Part shown: positions 1 through 11,506 of the stretch, piece by piece
How the letters are laid out: each line of letters opens with the position of its first letter
Numbering within the stretch: position 1 is the first letter of the stretch
Assembly: GCA_963514095.1 (NCBI GenBank)
Contig: OY741275.1
Coordinates: 9,309,151-9,373,150 of the forward strand
Direction: 5' to 3'
Length of the DNA: 64,000 nucleotides
DNA from: Eutrigla gurnardus
Taxonomy: Eukaryota > Chordata > Actinopteri > Perciformes > Triglidae
Position numbers and translations under genes: made by a program
The notes under the pieces: model-generated
The model's input: the letters and a program-made list of their open reading frames with translations, nothing else
The model's database searches: none
What the model was told of the DNA's origin: nothing

Positions 1-680
1 CAGCCTTGGGGGCTTAAGTGCCGACAAATCGGCGGTGTTCAGGTGTGTGTTTACCGGCTGGATTTCGTCCTCGAGTTTTGAGTCCGACGGTGCAAAGTAA
101 AATTCCGCTGCTGCTGAGAAACTAGTCCCTCAAAAAATGGATGATTCATGCGATGCGAGGTTAGTTTTGTTTCAAATATTATTCTATCAACACAGATATG
201 TACATCGACAGTCTAGTGTTTTAATTGATTTGCCTCGGGTGCACTGTGGAGTGGGCAAGACTGTTTCTAATGCCATGCTAACTAGAACGATTGACTTGCG
301 CTAGCCATAGCACAAGCGAACTCGGCAACTAGAAGAACTGAATGAAATGTCTTGAAAACGTCTCCAGACGTCTCGAACCCACCAGCTGAGTTGGAAAATA
401 GGTCTTATGTCCAAAATTCCGAACTATCCCTTTAATGTTTCAAAGTGATTTTCTATTTGATGTATTGTTGAGTTAAGTGTGTAACCTTAGTTCAGTTGTT
501 AGTGATCTAGAACAAACAGTTTGCATGCTCACTAATCCAACTTTCCTAACGGTTCTACATATATTATACTAATTATACATGTATATAGAAACCTGTTCTC
601 TAGGCAGGGCCACACGGCCTCCCACGAAGAACACCCCCACTCCACATGGCTGACTGGTCGACACCCACAGCCGCCATCTT

Positions 681-683
<3 letters not shown>
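1..683. other. Gene-poor stretch, nothing recognised
   Basis: No open reading frame with family features and no recognised repeat was seen here. The sequence is of ordinary base composition and runs into the CA microsatellite. Confidence 0.5.

Positions 684-745
<62 letters not shown>
684..745. repeat. (CA)n microsatellite
   Basis: About 31 uninterrupted CA units. The Cys-Val run that can be translated from the opposite strand is an artefact of the dinucleotide. Confidence 0.97.
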
Positions 746-748
<3 letters not shown>

Positions 749-3018
749 TATAGTATTTAGTTAGATAGGCCACTTAGAATAGTGTATGTTTATTGTTCGT
801 AACCCCCCTTTTAGCATACTGCTGTGTTATTAATGTTGTATAATTGTGAGTGATATCAACCTCCTCTCTGCAAAGAATTCACAAATCCTTCAACTGTATG
901 TACTCATATGCTTATAGTTATTAATTATTGGCATTTGAGTACAAAGCCTTTTATATGAGACTGAATACAGGTTTGGTTATCTTTTCCCTGATTGCAGGGG
1001 GGTGCCCTGTAGATTATTAATTATATTAATAATCCCATTAATATCAATAATTCTATTGATATTAATAATTATCTATTAATAACCAAATCTGCTCCTGCTA
1101 GTTCCATCCATCCATTGTCTACCGCTTATTCTGTATTCAGGGTCCTGGGGCTCCTGCTACTTCCCCAACACAAATAATCCAAGTACTTGTGTACTTCTGG
1201 CTGTACTTCTGGCTGTATGTGACTTGTCCAACTCTGCATATTAAGTGTCTACTCTGGACCTTTGCTTTGGATCTGTTAAAGTCAAAAGTCTAACCACAGT
1301 GTGGTGTATTTTATTCTGTCTTACAAATCCATCCTGAATAGAAACAAGCCAGAAAGACGTTGGTTTCAGTTTGGTCGGAGGAATCAATTCACTGCCTCCA
1401 TGAAGTTTCAAGAAGAAGGTAAAACAACAGAATTACATTCATGTTCTTAATGCAAATTATTTAATGAATATGATGTAGTTAAAACTGTGAAAGAAAAAAC
1501 ACACAGTAATATTTACATGTGTAGAACTTTTATTTTGAAGGGTGATAGTAGTCGTGATGTTTGGTGTTGTTGCGGAATTGCGACTGTAGCAGACAGCAGT
1601 AAGAAAGACAGTCAGTCACTCGGTGAATCTTCTCTTCCCTTCTCACGCTCATGAAAGCAATACTGTGAGTTTCTAAATGCAGTACTTTGAATGAAAACGA
1701 ATATTAAATGTAATGTGTAGCACTCAAAAATGTGATGTTTGTTTGCTCAGTAGTCATGTAAGAAGTTGAGAAAGAGCTAACGTAAAATGTGCGTTGCATA
1801 CGCTAGCATACAATGGTGTATTAGCCTATGGTTAATAAGCGCAGACCCTTTTTTTGGTGCATAGTTTTTCAACTGTTTTTCCATAGCTTAATTCAATACT
1901 GTTTATCAACGAAATGCTGTAAAGGAAACTAAGGTTTTGAATTGTTTCTATTTGCAGTTTCACTCTTGGTATATCAAGACCATATAAAAAGGGAAATAAA
2001 GGGAGCAAGACGCTCTGATCCTGGCTCAAGTGTAGCAGTGTTATACCTGAGTTTGGCTTGCTGTTAAACTGCAATAACGTACAAGAAGTGCCTAACCTGC
2101 AGGGGGAACAGTACAAGCACCTTGGCTAATAGGAGAATATACTTCTTAGTGACTGCTATATGTGGACGTTGGCACCAGCCGCCGTGTGGCCATTCCCCAT
2201 AATGGTTGGAGTGTAGGAGAAGGAACCAAAAATGGAACAGGCCAGGATTTTATGGTGGCTGATCAATGGCAGGTCGACTACAGACCAATCTACTCTTTGA
2301 TTTAATTTCTGAATGAACATGGCTGCTTTATCAGAGAAGGATTTATGATACTCGTAGAAGAGCTAGCCACCATATGAGAGCGCGAAGTCAGAGATTATGG
2401 CCAAATAAGTGTCGAGTTCCTCCCTGCGCTGAGGATAGCCTAAACTTCACATTTTGTATCTCTTAAAACACCGAAGGCCACGTTGAACTCTGCCAATGTA
2501 AGAGTTTTGGATGATCTCGGATCACTGTCTTTCAGTATAACTGAAAAATCCCCACAATCCACGAATCATTTGTCTGCACATTCCATACCACACAAAACAA
2601 TCCTCACCAGATTGAAATCATGGCCTGCTAGGATGTGGTTCCTGATGTTATTGGGAATTGCTGCTGTGGGGGGAAGGAACCTGGAGTCCATCTATGGAGC
2701 GGGGACTGCAGTTCCCAGAGTCCTGTGGGGCATGACCTCAGCGGGGAACACGGAAGCGGGTGCCAAGCCAACATTTGCGGAAGATGGCCCCGGGTTGTAT
2801 ATGTTAGTTGGCGGGAAAAGCGTTTCTTTTTCAGCAATTTACTCCTTGCATTCATTACTTTCAATGTGGCTGTCACTTCCTGGAGAGAAGACAGGAAGGT
2901 CACTTCAGCCTAGGGGCCCGGATCAGATTTCTTCAGCCTTTTTGAGCGGATATCGTCCGCTGGTCTAGGTGAAGCCACCTGATAAGCGGAGTGCTTCTTT
3001 GCTGGGGCTCTCCCTTAT
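746..3018. other. Gene-poor stretch with AT-rich palindromes and a short retroposon tail
   Basis: At 1010-1085 there are nested AT-rich palindromes built on ATTAATATTAAT-like words. At 1106-1150 a CCATCCATCCATTGTCTACCGCTTAT stretch matches the tail of a dispersed retroposon seen better at 19487, 57182 and 63781. A 161-codon open frame at 2483-2968 has no domain I recognise and is probably chance. Confidence 0.5.
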
Positions 3019-3266
3019 CCTTAACGGTGTGCTCTCAATGTGCATTATGTTTTTGTCTTGTTAAGGTCGCAAATGAGAGAATGCGGTTTTTGTTTTCTTT
3101 ATTGATTGATAGTTTTGACTTTATTGAGTTGATTGAACTGACACATGATTATTAATGTGGGTGTGTACATGTATCGTGATTGGGTGTTCAATAAATCACC
3201 TTGAGTGAGCACAGCTGCGGCTGTGTGTTGCAAGTCAGTAATGTCGCTGCGTCTACTCTGACAACA
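3019..3266 (+). repeat. 5' LTR of the copia element
   Basis: It is 248 bp long and aligns end to end with 7382-7629. It ends in ACAACA like an intact LTR, but its first two bases are CC where the 3' LTR has the canonical TG. An AATAAA-type poly(A) signal lies near 3190. Confidence 0.92.
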
Positions 3267-3280
3267 GGTTATGGGCCCAG
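3267..3280 (+). other. Primer binding site (initiator tRNA-Met, copia type)
   Basis: GGTTATGGGCCCAG follows directly after the 5' LTR. It resembles the copia primer site that pairs with an internal fragment of initiator tRNA-Met. The assignment rests on pattern recognition. Confidence 0.7.
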
Positions 3281-3329
3281 TCTAAGTCAAGAAGTTTTTC
3301 TTTGTTTTTTAGCGTACTCTAGTAGCGCT

Positions 3330-4157
3330 ATGAGTAGGCCTAATGCTAGAAGATCCCCAGAACAGAGCGGTCGCTGGTCGCGGCTTTTGTTTGACGGGGA
3401 TGAAAAGAATTACGAACTTTGGGAGATTACGTTTTTGGGCCACCTCCGGCTGCAAGGCCTGAAAAAAATTATTACTGTGGAGCCCGAAGGTGTGGAGACA
3501 GCGGAAGAAGCGGACTCAAATGCTGAGGCATATGCTGAATTAATCCAGTTCTTGGACGATAAAAGTTTATCACTAGTGATGCGAGAAGCAGCCGACGATG
3601 GGCGCGCAGCACTAAAGATTTTGAGAGACTATTATGCAGGTAAAGGAAAGCCACGAGTAATAAGTCTGTATACTGAGTTAACCTCGCTTCAAAAATCAAG
3701 CAGCGAGAGTGTGACGGAATATGTTATTCTTGCGGAAACTGCTATCACGGCATTACGAAATGCTGAAGAGACTTTAAGTGACGGGCTGCTGGTGGCTATG
3801 GTTCTAAAGGGGCTTCCTGAGACTTTTAAACAGTTTGCCATCCATATAATGCAATCGGATGAGAAAATAACGTTTGCTGAATTCAAAACCAAGCTTCGAA
3901 GCTACGAGGACATCGAAAAGATGCGTGCTCCAGCCGCAGAGGACAATGTAATGGCGGTGCGGGCACGACAGAGGCCTGCGAGACCCGCCAGTGCAAGCCC
4001 AACTGAACGGGCTGCAGCGGATGTGGTGTGCTACAGGTGCGGCCTGAAAGGACACATTGCCCGCGCTTGCCAGCGCAAACTGTGGTGCAGCCACTGCAAA
4101 AGCAGCACACACCGCGACACAACCTGCAGAAGGAGGCGGCGCCAGGACGCAACATGA
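3330..4157 (+). CDS. gag: Copia Gag polyprotein (275 aa)
   Basis: This is the structural protein that would package the element RNA into particles. I chose the Met at 3330 (MSRPNARR) because the open frame before it lies in the LTR and leader. The middle of the protein resembles the UBN2/copia Gag domain. The C-terminus has two CCHC zinc knuckles, CYRCGLKGHIARAC followed closely by CSHCKSSTHRDTTC, and then an arginine-rich tail. The frame ends in TGA at 4155-4157, and the protease frame continues in the same register 15 bp later. The stop could therefore be a mutation or a read-through signal. This part of the element looks otherwise intact. Confidence 0.88.
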   Translation: MSRPNARRSPEQSGRWSRLLFDGDEKNYELWEITFLGHLRLQGLKKIITVEPEGVETAEEADSNAEAYAELIQFLDDKSLSLVMREAADDGRAALKILRDYYAGKGKPRVISLYTELTSLQKSSSESVTEYVILAETAITALRNAEETLSDGLLVAMVLKGLPETFKQFAIHIMQSDEKITFAEFKTKLRSYEDIEKMRAPAAEDNVMAVRARQRPARPASASPTERAAADVVCYRCGLKGHIARACQRKLWCSHCKSSTHRDTTCRRRRRQDAT

Positions 4158-4172
4158 AGAACCACCGAGGAA

Positions 4173-6731
4173 GTGACCGACGAGTACGTATTCCTGGTGA
4201 CCGATGGGGCGGCAGGATCCCAGCCAAGCAGCCAGGGTGTCGACGTGAGGGGCCTGATGGTCGACTGCGGGGCAACCTCGCATATAGTCACCGACATCGC
4301 CAAGTTCAAGAGGTTCGATGACGAGTTCCAGGCCGGGACTCATTGCATGGAGCTAGCTGACGGCACAAGATGCAAGGGAGTAGCAGAGCGCCGAGGTGAT
4401 GCTGAGGTCTGCTTGATTGACAGCCGCGGACACCACCTCAAAACAATATTGAGACGGGCGCTGTACATTCCCTCTTACCCGCAAGACATATTCTCGGTGC
4501 AAGCAGCGGCTGCCAGCGGAGCAAGCGTGACTTTCAAGAAAGGCGAGGACATTCTGGTGCACAAAAACGGTACAAAATTTCCCATTCATGTACATGATAG
4601 ACTATATTACTTGCATACAGTACCTGATGAATGTGATGACCGAGTGAAGGGATGTTATGATTTAAAGACATGGCATGAGATACTGGGGCACTGTAATTTT
4701 GGTGATGTGCAAAGGTTGGAAGGTGTTGTTGATGGCATGAAAATTGAAGGTCCAATAAGCAAACCTCCAACTTGTGAAGTGTGCACCCAAGGCAAGTTTA
4801 CGCAAACCAGAAACAGAAAGCCTGATGTGAGAGCTAAAAGACCTCTAGAGCTAGTGCACACAGATTTGGCAGGTCCAATTCACCCAGAGTCCAGAGAGGG
4901 GTACAAATATGTCTTGTCATTCACTGATGATTTTTCCAGTGCAGTGTTTGTATATGCCCTTAAGAATAAAAGTGACACACTACACGCAACAGAGAGGTTT
5001 CTTGCAGATACGGCCCCATATGGTAAAATTCAGCGTCTTAGATCTGACAATGGCACTGAGTTTACGGCAACGCATTACAAAACTCTGTTGGTTAAGAATG
5101 GTATTAGACATGAGACTTCTGCACCATATTCTCCCCACCAAAATGGTACAGCAGAGCGAAATTGGCGTACACTTTTTGACATGGCACGGTGCATGCTGAT
5201 AGGGAGTGAGTTACCTAAAGGTTTATGGCCTTATGCAGTGCAGACAGCAGCCATAATCAGGAACAGGTGTTTTAACAAACGCACCAAGCAGACACCAGTT
5301 CAGATGTTAACAGGGCGACGGCCCAATCTATCCAGGATGCAAAGGTTTGGTTCAGAGTGTTTTGCTTATAGACAAGATAAAAGAAAGCTGGATCCAAGAT
5401 GTGAAAAAGGTGTTTTTATTGGTTATGATAAAAGCAGTCCAGCATACATTATCTATTTCCCTGACAGCAGGAAAGTGCAAAAACACAGGTTAGTTAAGTT
5501 TCTTTCTAAGACCTGTGTTGAGCGACAGACTCAAACTAGCATTGTTGATGATGATGATGATGATGATCTGGAGCAGAAGGTCAATAGGACAAGGCAGAAT
5601 GTAAGTCCAGTAAGTGACCAGGTTCCAGTCAAAGAGGAGGAACTGAGTAGCAGTCCTCAGACCCAGACAGTTGAAGCTACGTCTGAGCCTACAAGGTACC
5701 CTTCTAGAGAGAGGAAGAGGCCAGACTATTTCCATGACTGTGTTTCTCAACAGGCATCTGATGAGGAAACTGATCAGGTGCAGATTAACATAGATTACTG
5801 TTATAGAGTGACATGTAACATACCTGTAACTTTCACAGAGGCTATAACCTCAGACAGATCAAAAGAATGGGTCACTGCAATGGATGAGGAGATGGAGTCA
5901 CTTAGAGAAAATCACACATTTAGCCTAAGTAGCTTGCCTGAGGGTAAGAAAGCAGTGGGGGGTAGATGGGTATATGCAATCAAGAACAACATTGATGGAT
6001 CTGAAAAGTGCAAAGCACGTTATGTGGCAAAAGGATACAGTCAGAAGAGAGGTGTAGATTATGAAGAGACTTTTTCCCCTACAGCTAACTTGACAAGTAT
6101 CCGAGTGATAATACAAAAAGCAGCACAAGAAAACCTGATTCTGCACCAAATGGATGTAAAAACTGCCTGCCTGAACGCACCAATAGATCATGAAATTTAC
6201 ATGGAACAGCCAGAGGGCTATGAGGTGAAATCTGGCACAAATGAAAAATTGGTTTGTAAATTGGAAAGGTCATTGTATGGGTTAAAACAATCTGGCAGAA
6301 ACTGGAACAAGGTGCTACATGAGTACCTAACCAAAAACCATTTTGAGCAGAATCAAGCTGACCACTGTGTTTATACACGGGAAACTGAAAATGGAAAAGT
6401 GATAATTGTAATATGGGTTGATGATTTGTTGATTGCTGGAAGTGATGAAAATGTTCTCAGAGATGTGAAGGACATGCTTACAGAGAGATTCAAAATGAAG
6501 GACTTGGGCAAACTAAGGCATCTAGGTATTGATTTCGAACAGAGTGACAACTGTGTGAGAATGTCTCAAGCAAAATATGTGTCAAAAATATTGCAAAGGT
6601 TTAACATGCAGGATTGCAAACCTAGATCGACACCGTGTGAACAAAAACTAGACTATACTAATGATGCTGAAAAGATGATTCATGTGAAAAAATATAGAGA
6701 GGCAGTGGGAAGCCTCATCTATCTGTACTAG
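4173..6731 (+). pseudogene. pol: Copia Pol: protease, integrase and reverse transcriptase, truncated
   Basis: This is an 852-residue frame in the same register as gag. In order it shows an aspartic protease site (VDCGATSHI, near residue 30), a GAG-pre-integrase HHCC zinc site (WHEILGH with a later CEVCTQGK), and an integrase core with HTDLAGP, SDNGTEF and the downstream E of a DDE triad. RT follows, with MDVKTACLNAPI and the catalytic VWVDD-type box WVDDLLIA. An aspartate run lies in the linker between integrase and RT. The frame ends in a stop just after LIYLY, where RT should run on into RNase H; the rest continues in another frame from about 6732. The protein is therefore disrupted by a frameshift. 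Confidence 0.92.
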
Positions 6732-7368
6732 ACCTGATATAAGTTTTGTGGTAAGCAAACTGTCACAGTACTCCACAGAGCCAACTGTTGAGCAATGGGC
6801 CACAGTTAAACATGTACTGAGGTATCTTAAAGGTACAATTGACAAAAAGCTGTGTTACAGAAAATGTAATGAGACACTGGGAATAAAAGCATACAGTGAT
6901 GCAGACTGGGCGGCTAGTAATGACAGACGTAGTACAACTGGCTATTGTGTAAGTCTAACTGAATGTGGTGCTTTGATTTCATGGAAGACAAAGAAACAGC
7001 CAACTGTCGCACTGTCCACTTGTGAAGCAGAGTATATAGCCCTAGCCACAACCATACAGGAGTGTCTCCATCTTAAACAGCTGTTGGAAAATCTTGATAA
7101 ATGTCAGTACTCACCACCTAAGGTATATGAAGATAACCAAGGTACAATAGCCTTAACAAAAAACCCTGTGAGCAGGCAGAGATGCAAACATGTAGACATC
7201 AAGTATCATTTTATTAGGTCTTCTGTAAATAATGGTACAATTATATTGGAGTATTGTCCCACTAATGAGATGGTAGCAGATGTGTTGACAAAGCCTGCAA
7301 CCAAGTGTAAGTTGCTGAAGTTTGCTGCCTTTATTTTTGGGAAATTATGTTACTGTATGTTAATGTGA
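6732..7368 (+). pseudogene. pol: Copia Pol C-terminus: RT end and RNase H, frame-shifted
   Basis: This is the continuation of Pol in a different frame. It carries the RNase H signatures YSDADWA, STCEAEYIAL, EDNQGTIAL and a late KHVDIKYHF followed by ADVLTKP, all typical of copia elements. There is no start context of its own; the first Met (6748) lies inside the expected RT/RNase H connection. It is best read as the detached end of the upstream Pol. Confidence 0.9.
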
Positions 7369-7381
7369 GAGCAAGTGGGGG
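7367..7381 (+). other. Polypurine tract
   Basis: The purine-rich run GAGAGCAAGTGGGGG directly precedes the 3' LTR. It is the expected plus-strand priming site of an LTR element. Confidence 0.75.
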
Positions 7382-7629
7382 TGTTAACGGTGTGCTCTCA
7401 ATGTGCATTATGTTTTTGTCTTGTTAAGGTCGCAAATGAGAGAATGCGGTTTTTGTTTTCTTTATTGATTGATAGTTTTGACTTTATTGAGTTGATTGAA
7501 CTGACACATGATTATTAATGTGGGTGTGTACATGTATCGTGATTGGGTGTTCAATAAATCACCTTGAGTGAGCACAGCTGCGGCTGTGTGTTGCAAGTCA
7601 GTAATGTCGCTGCGTCTACTCTGTCAACA
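7382..7629 (+). repeat. 3' LTR of the copia element
   Basis: It is 248 bp long, begins TGTTAACGG and ends TCAACA, and is nearly identical to 3019-3266. It has canonical TG...CA ends. Confidence 0.93.
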
Positions 7630-8148
7630 GGGAGGAATGCTGCTTGGATTACCGGTGGTTGCGCTTGATTCTGGAGTCTACGCATTTTTCCTTGACTGAG
7701 GAGGTAATCAAAGAGTTCCTCGTGACTAAGGCCTGATGGAACTGTGATGTTGCGGGCGTAAAGCGAGGAGGATGCGGTGCACGGGCCATCCAGCGAGTGG
7801 TTTACAGTTAATACGGGAGCTACGGCGCAGACGCTGGGCATCCGTTTTGTTTCTGGAGTGGATAGGGAGGATGTGGATGGTAGAAGATTATTGGAGAATG
7901 AGGCATGTCACATGAGTATAAAGGTGCAGCTCAGGTTGTCTGCCTGAACTACCTCAAAGGCTTTGCTCCATTTCTGATGGTGAGATTGTGTTTCAGAAAT
8001 ATGTATCAGTTATCAGATTTCATGTGTCAAACACATCTCTTTATGCAATTGGCCAAGGCGAGGGTAAAATTTGAAACAATTTGAAATTTAGAAAACATGT
8101 TTCTAAAAAAAAAAAAAATTGAATACTAATATCTACAACGGCATATAA
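7630..8148. other. Gene-poor stretch
   Basis: I recognise nothing here. It contains an A-run near 8106-8118. The open frame on the minus strand (7551-7841) overlaps the LTR and has no family features. Confidence 0.5.
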
Positions 8149-8684
8149 GGGCCACTGTAGGGAAAAAAACACCCATAAGATAACAATTTGGCCCATATAA
8201 AATTAACCAACAATAACATCAACAGCCATCACCCTAGGACCTTAGCAATGCGTTGTCACACGTTGGGATGGATTAATTAGAAAGATAAAAGCGAAATTCA
8301 TGGGAAGTTAGCTAGAATAAATGCTGGTTGTTAGCATGGTAATAAACTAGCAAATTTGCCACTTTAAACTAGTAAATTTGCTAGTTTTAAGGCTCACAAA
8401 TTAGCCATTTTTAAAGTGGCAAATTTGCCAGTTTAAAGTGGTAAATTTGTGAGTTTTAAAGTGGCAAATTTGCTAGTTCCTCCCCCTAAGGACCTTAGCA
8501 AAGCGTTGTCACACGTTGGGATTGATTCATTAAAAAAATAAAAGCGACAAATCATGGGAAGTTAGCTAGTATAAATACCGGTAGTTAGCATCGTAATAAA
8601 CTAGCAAATTTGCCAATTTGCGAATTATTTTCTTAGAATATTGCCTACTTCTCTCGGCTCTGTTTTTTTTTCCTACAGTGGCCC
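8149..8684. mobile_element. TIR MITE, GGGCCACTGTAGG family, copy 1
   Basis: The ends are inverted: GGGCCACTGTAGG at the left and CCTACAGTGGCCC at the right. An internal block with AATTTGGCCCATATAAAATTAACC is shared with the copy at 43338. Within this copy a segment of roughly 250 bp is present twice (for example the CCTTAGCAA-CGTTGTCACACG word at about 8242 and 8490), separated by short repeats of GCAAATTTGCCA. No coding region was seen. The superfamily is not assigned. Confidence 0.75.
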
Positions 8685-8884
8685 TAATACGACGTCGTAA
8701 ATTTCAGCATTCGAATAGTACTGATTTTTTTTTACTATTCAAATTATATTCGATTCCCGAAGTTCATTCCTACAGCCCTAGTTCAAACATGCATTTGTGC
8801 GAAATTGTCGTTGATCTTTCACCATCAAAAAATAAGTTAAATCTTGAGTCCAAGTGGATGTTGTCATATTTAAAGAACTTGCCT

Positions 8885-8937
8885 CGCAGCATGCAGGGGA
8901 AGACAGCGACAGCAACATCGACAATAAACCAACAATG
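8885..8937 (-). repeat. Fragment related to the solo LTRs
   Basis: AGCATGCAGGGGAAGACAGCG and the following bases match the middle of the solo LTR at 59049-59585 (around 59302-59352). It abuts the minisatellite block, so the block may have expanded inside an LTR-derived sequence. Confidence 0.55.
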
Positions 8938-8984
8938 AATCAGGATACGTAGGGTGGGTGGAGGTGGTCTGGGGGCAGGGCTCA

Positions 8985-9275
8985 GGAGGCCGGGCATGAG
9001 GGCGACCCAGTGGACGGAGTTGCTCAGAAGGCCGGGCATGAGGGCGACCTAGCGGGTGGGGCCGCTCAGGAGACCGCTCAGGAGGCCAGGCATGAGGGCG
9101 ACCCAGTGGACGGAGTCGCTCGGGAGGCCGGGCATGAGGGCGACCTAGCGGGGTGGACCGCTCAGGAGGTCGGGCATGAGGGCGACCTAGCGGGCGGGAC
9201 CGCTCAGGAGGCCGGGCATGAAGGTTACCTAGCCGACGGGGCCGCTCAGGAAGGCGACGTGGAGCAGGCGTAGGA
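8985..9275. repeat. Minisatellite, ~42-bp unit
   Basis: This is a GC-rich tandem array around the word CCGGGCATGAGGGCGACC, with a spacing of about 42 bp between first copies and some variation later. It is open in several frames because the unit is a multiple of three. Confidence 0.85.
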
Positions 9276-9490
9276 CGACCCCCCGTTGGAACGGGAACGG
9301 GTGACGAGCGGACCTCCCGAAGGCTGCGTGGAGCAGGCGTAGGACGGCCCCCCGTCGGAACAGGAACGGGTGACGAGCGGACCTCCCGAAGGCTGCGTGG
9401 AGCAGGCGTAGGACGGCCCCCCGTCAGAACAGGAAGGGGCAAAGAGCGGACTCCTGGATGGCTGCGGGGAGCAGGCGTCGGACGGACCCC
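9276..9490. repeat. Minisatellite, 69-bp unit
   Basis: About three units; GTGACGAGCGGACCTCCCGA recurs at 9301 and 9370, exactly 69 bp apart. The array is continuous with the 42-bp array on the left and the 36-bp array on the right. Confidence 0.85.
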
Positions 9491-9537
9491 TGTCTGGGCT
9501 GGTGCCGGACGATCCTCCGCCGCGACTGGTGACGGAC

Positions 9538-9745
9538 GGGCCGCCGACTGAAGACCACTGGAGAGTGTCAACCGGGCCGCCGACTGAAGACCACTGGAGG
9601 GTGTCAACCGGGCCGCCGACTGAAGACCACTGGAGAGTGTCGACCGGGCCGCCGACTGAAGACCACTGGAGGGTGTCGACCGGGCCGCCGACTGAAGACC
9701 ACTGGAGAGTGTCGACCGGGCCGCCGACTGAAGGCCACTGGCCGA
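9538..9745. repeat. Minisatellite, 36-bp unit
   Basis: Nearly perfect units begin CCGCCGACTGAAGACCACTGG at 9541, 9577 and onward every 36 bp. One frame reads as a 12-residue repeat (GPPTEDHWRVST). There is no promoter, splice or family signal, so I do not call a gene. Confidence 0.9.
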
Positions 9746-10357
9746 GGCATGGGCTGGTTGCTTGGCTGTGACCGAGGCATGGGCTGGTTGCTTGGCTGTG
9801 ACCGAGGCATGGACTGGTTGCTTGGCTGTGACCGAGGCATGGGCTGGTTGCTTTGCTGTGACCGAGGCATGGGCTGGTAGCTGTGACCGAGGCATGGGCT
9901 GGTAGCTTGGCTGTGGCTGTGGCTGAGGCCTGGGCTGGTAGCTTGGCTGTGGCTGAGGCCTGGGCTGGTAGCTTGGCTGTGGCTGAGGCATAGGCTGGTA
10001 GCTTGGCTGGAACTGCGGCATGGGCTGGTAGCATGGCTGTAGCTGAGGCCTGGGCTGAATGCATGGCTGGAACTGCGGCATGGGCTGGTAGCTTGGCTGT
10101 GGCTAAGGCCTGGGCTGGTAGCTTGGCTGTGGCTAAGGCCTGGGCTGGTAGCATGGCTGGAACTGTGGCATGGGCTGGTAGCTTGGCTGAGACGGCGGCG
10201 TGGGCTGGTTGCTTGGCTGTGACGGTGGCGTGGGCTAGTTGCTTGGACGGGCGGGCCTCCGCTGGAACTGGTGACGGACGGACGCCCGTCAGAACCGATG
10301 TGAGCAGCATCGGGGAGGCTCGCTTCCTCGTGCCGCACCTCCTCGAGGCCGGCATGG
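9746..10357. repeat. Minisatellite, ~30-bp unit (GGCATGGGCTGGTTGCTTGGCTGTGACC)
   Basis: This is a long run of approximately 30-bp and related 36-bp units built on GCATGGGCTGGT and GCTTGGCTGT. It keeps open frames of 240-400 codons on the minus strand and shorter ones on the plus strand. The block ends exactly where duplication unit A begins (10359). Confidence 0.88.
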
Positions 10358-10730
10358 GCATGTGACTAAATGCTACTGATAAATTTAGCCTTACGAAAAC
10401 ATTAAAATGTAGCACAGTTGTAGTTACAGAGACAATAAGTCCTTGTATGTGAGTTGAACATGCTGAAAGCAACTTTTAATGTCTTAAACCATGAACAAAC
10501 ATTATGATAGCATAATATTGAAGACTGTTATATTTGATTCAAATTAGGTTTTATGCTGGATGCCCTTCAGATGAACATACACTTTAAAACTATAAGAACA
10601 GTAAGGTGATCTTGAGTGTTCAGAAAGTTCCCCTTAAATAAAATCATCATCATCATCATTATCAATATAATATTTTGTTATGCTTACGAAACCCACAATA
10701 TGCTTTTCTCTCCATCACTCTCTCTTTCAT

Positions 10731-10731
<1 letters not shown>

Positions 10732-10768
<37 letters not shown>
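10732..10768. repeat. (CA)n microsatellite in unit A
   Basis: 37 bp of CA. The same site has about 21 bp in unit B and about 59 bp in unit C. Confidence 0.95.
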
Positions 10769-10770
<2 letters not shown>

Positions 10771-11506
10771 ACCCAAGCCCAAGGGACATAATTCATGTCA
10801 AACCCTTAACACAACAAACATCCACATATAGCCTACTTGTCTCTAATCTCAGAGGGCTCATTCCAAGCTGGTGTTAAGAAAATCATCCATCTTCCAAAGT
10901 AAACATATGTTCACAAACATATGATGCAACCTCATCTGACAAGACCAACAATTGCACACAGTTCTCGGTATATAAAAAGAAATGTTTATGACGTTACAAG
11001 GCAATCACCGGGTTCTCGCCACTATTATGTCTACTGCTGTGCGCCCTGACCCTGTTTTGTGATAGACATGCCTAAAATGTGCCTACAATTTCTATAGTAA
11101 TAAAATATCGGCATTATAATTATTATGACTATACGCACGCACAGCGCATGATGAGCGTGGTGGGAGTGGCGGCGCTGCTTCTGTCATTGGGTTGTCAACT
11201 GACGAAACTTGCACTGAACCTCCCCTAACGCATTAAAGGTGAGGAGAGGAGCTAATTTGATTGGTGAAGATCTGAATCGGCTGTGTTAATCCCAGTCCAC
11301 ACCTTGTCTCCTCCTCTTCTCCCACTCACGCCTTCTTCTCCTCCCTCTTTCCCACTTGCGTGGGTGGGAGTGACGGGAGGCGTGCCTGCGCTAGACGTAT
11401 AGTATAGTTATAGAAGTATAACACAGTTTAGTTCAGTGGCTATACAAGAGCAAATACATTTCCATCTTCATAGAAAGTAGTATTGATGTTCCTCACCAGC
11501 CTGTCT

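Larger units (their letters stand above)
3019..7629 (+). mobile_element. Ty1/copia LTR retrotransposon, nearly complete, coding broken
   Basis: This element has two 248-bp LTRs, a primer binding site just inside the 5' LTR, gag, then protease-integrase-RT-RNaseH in copia order (integrase before RT), and a purine tract before the 3' LTR. The two LTRs differ at only a few positions that I can see, which points to a recent insertion. Coding is interrupted twice: an in-frame TGA between gag and pol, and a frameshift near 6731 between RT and RNase H. No convincing target duplication is visible: the 5 bp before the element (CTTAT) and after it (GGGAG) do not match. Confidence 0.93.

Noticed and set aside
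2483..2968. 161-codon plus-strand frame, considered as transposase or secreted protein
   Set aside because: No family motif could be matched; overlapping frames on both strands are open over the same bases.
9538..9745. Regular repeats that could look like a CRISPR array
   Set aside because: Units are contiguous 36-bp tandem copies with no unique spacers, in a vertebrate genome.
8870..10472. Long minus-strand frames of about 240-408 codons
   Set aside because: They overlap each other in different frames over minisatellites with units divisible by three; no domain, splice or promoter support.
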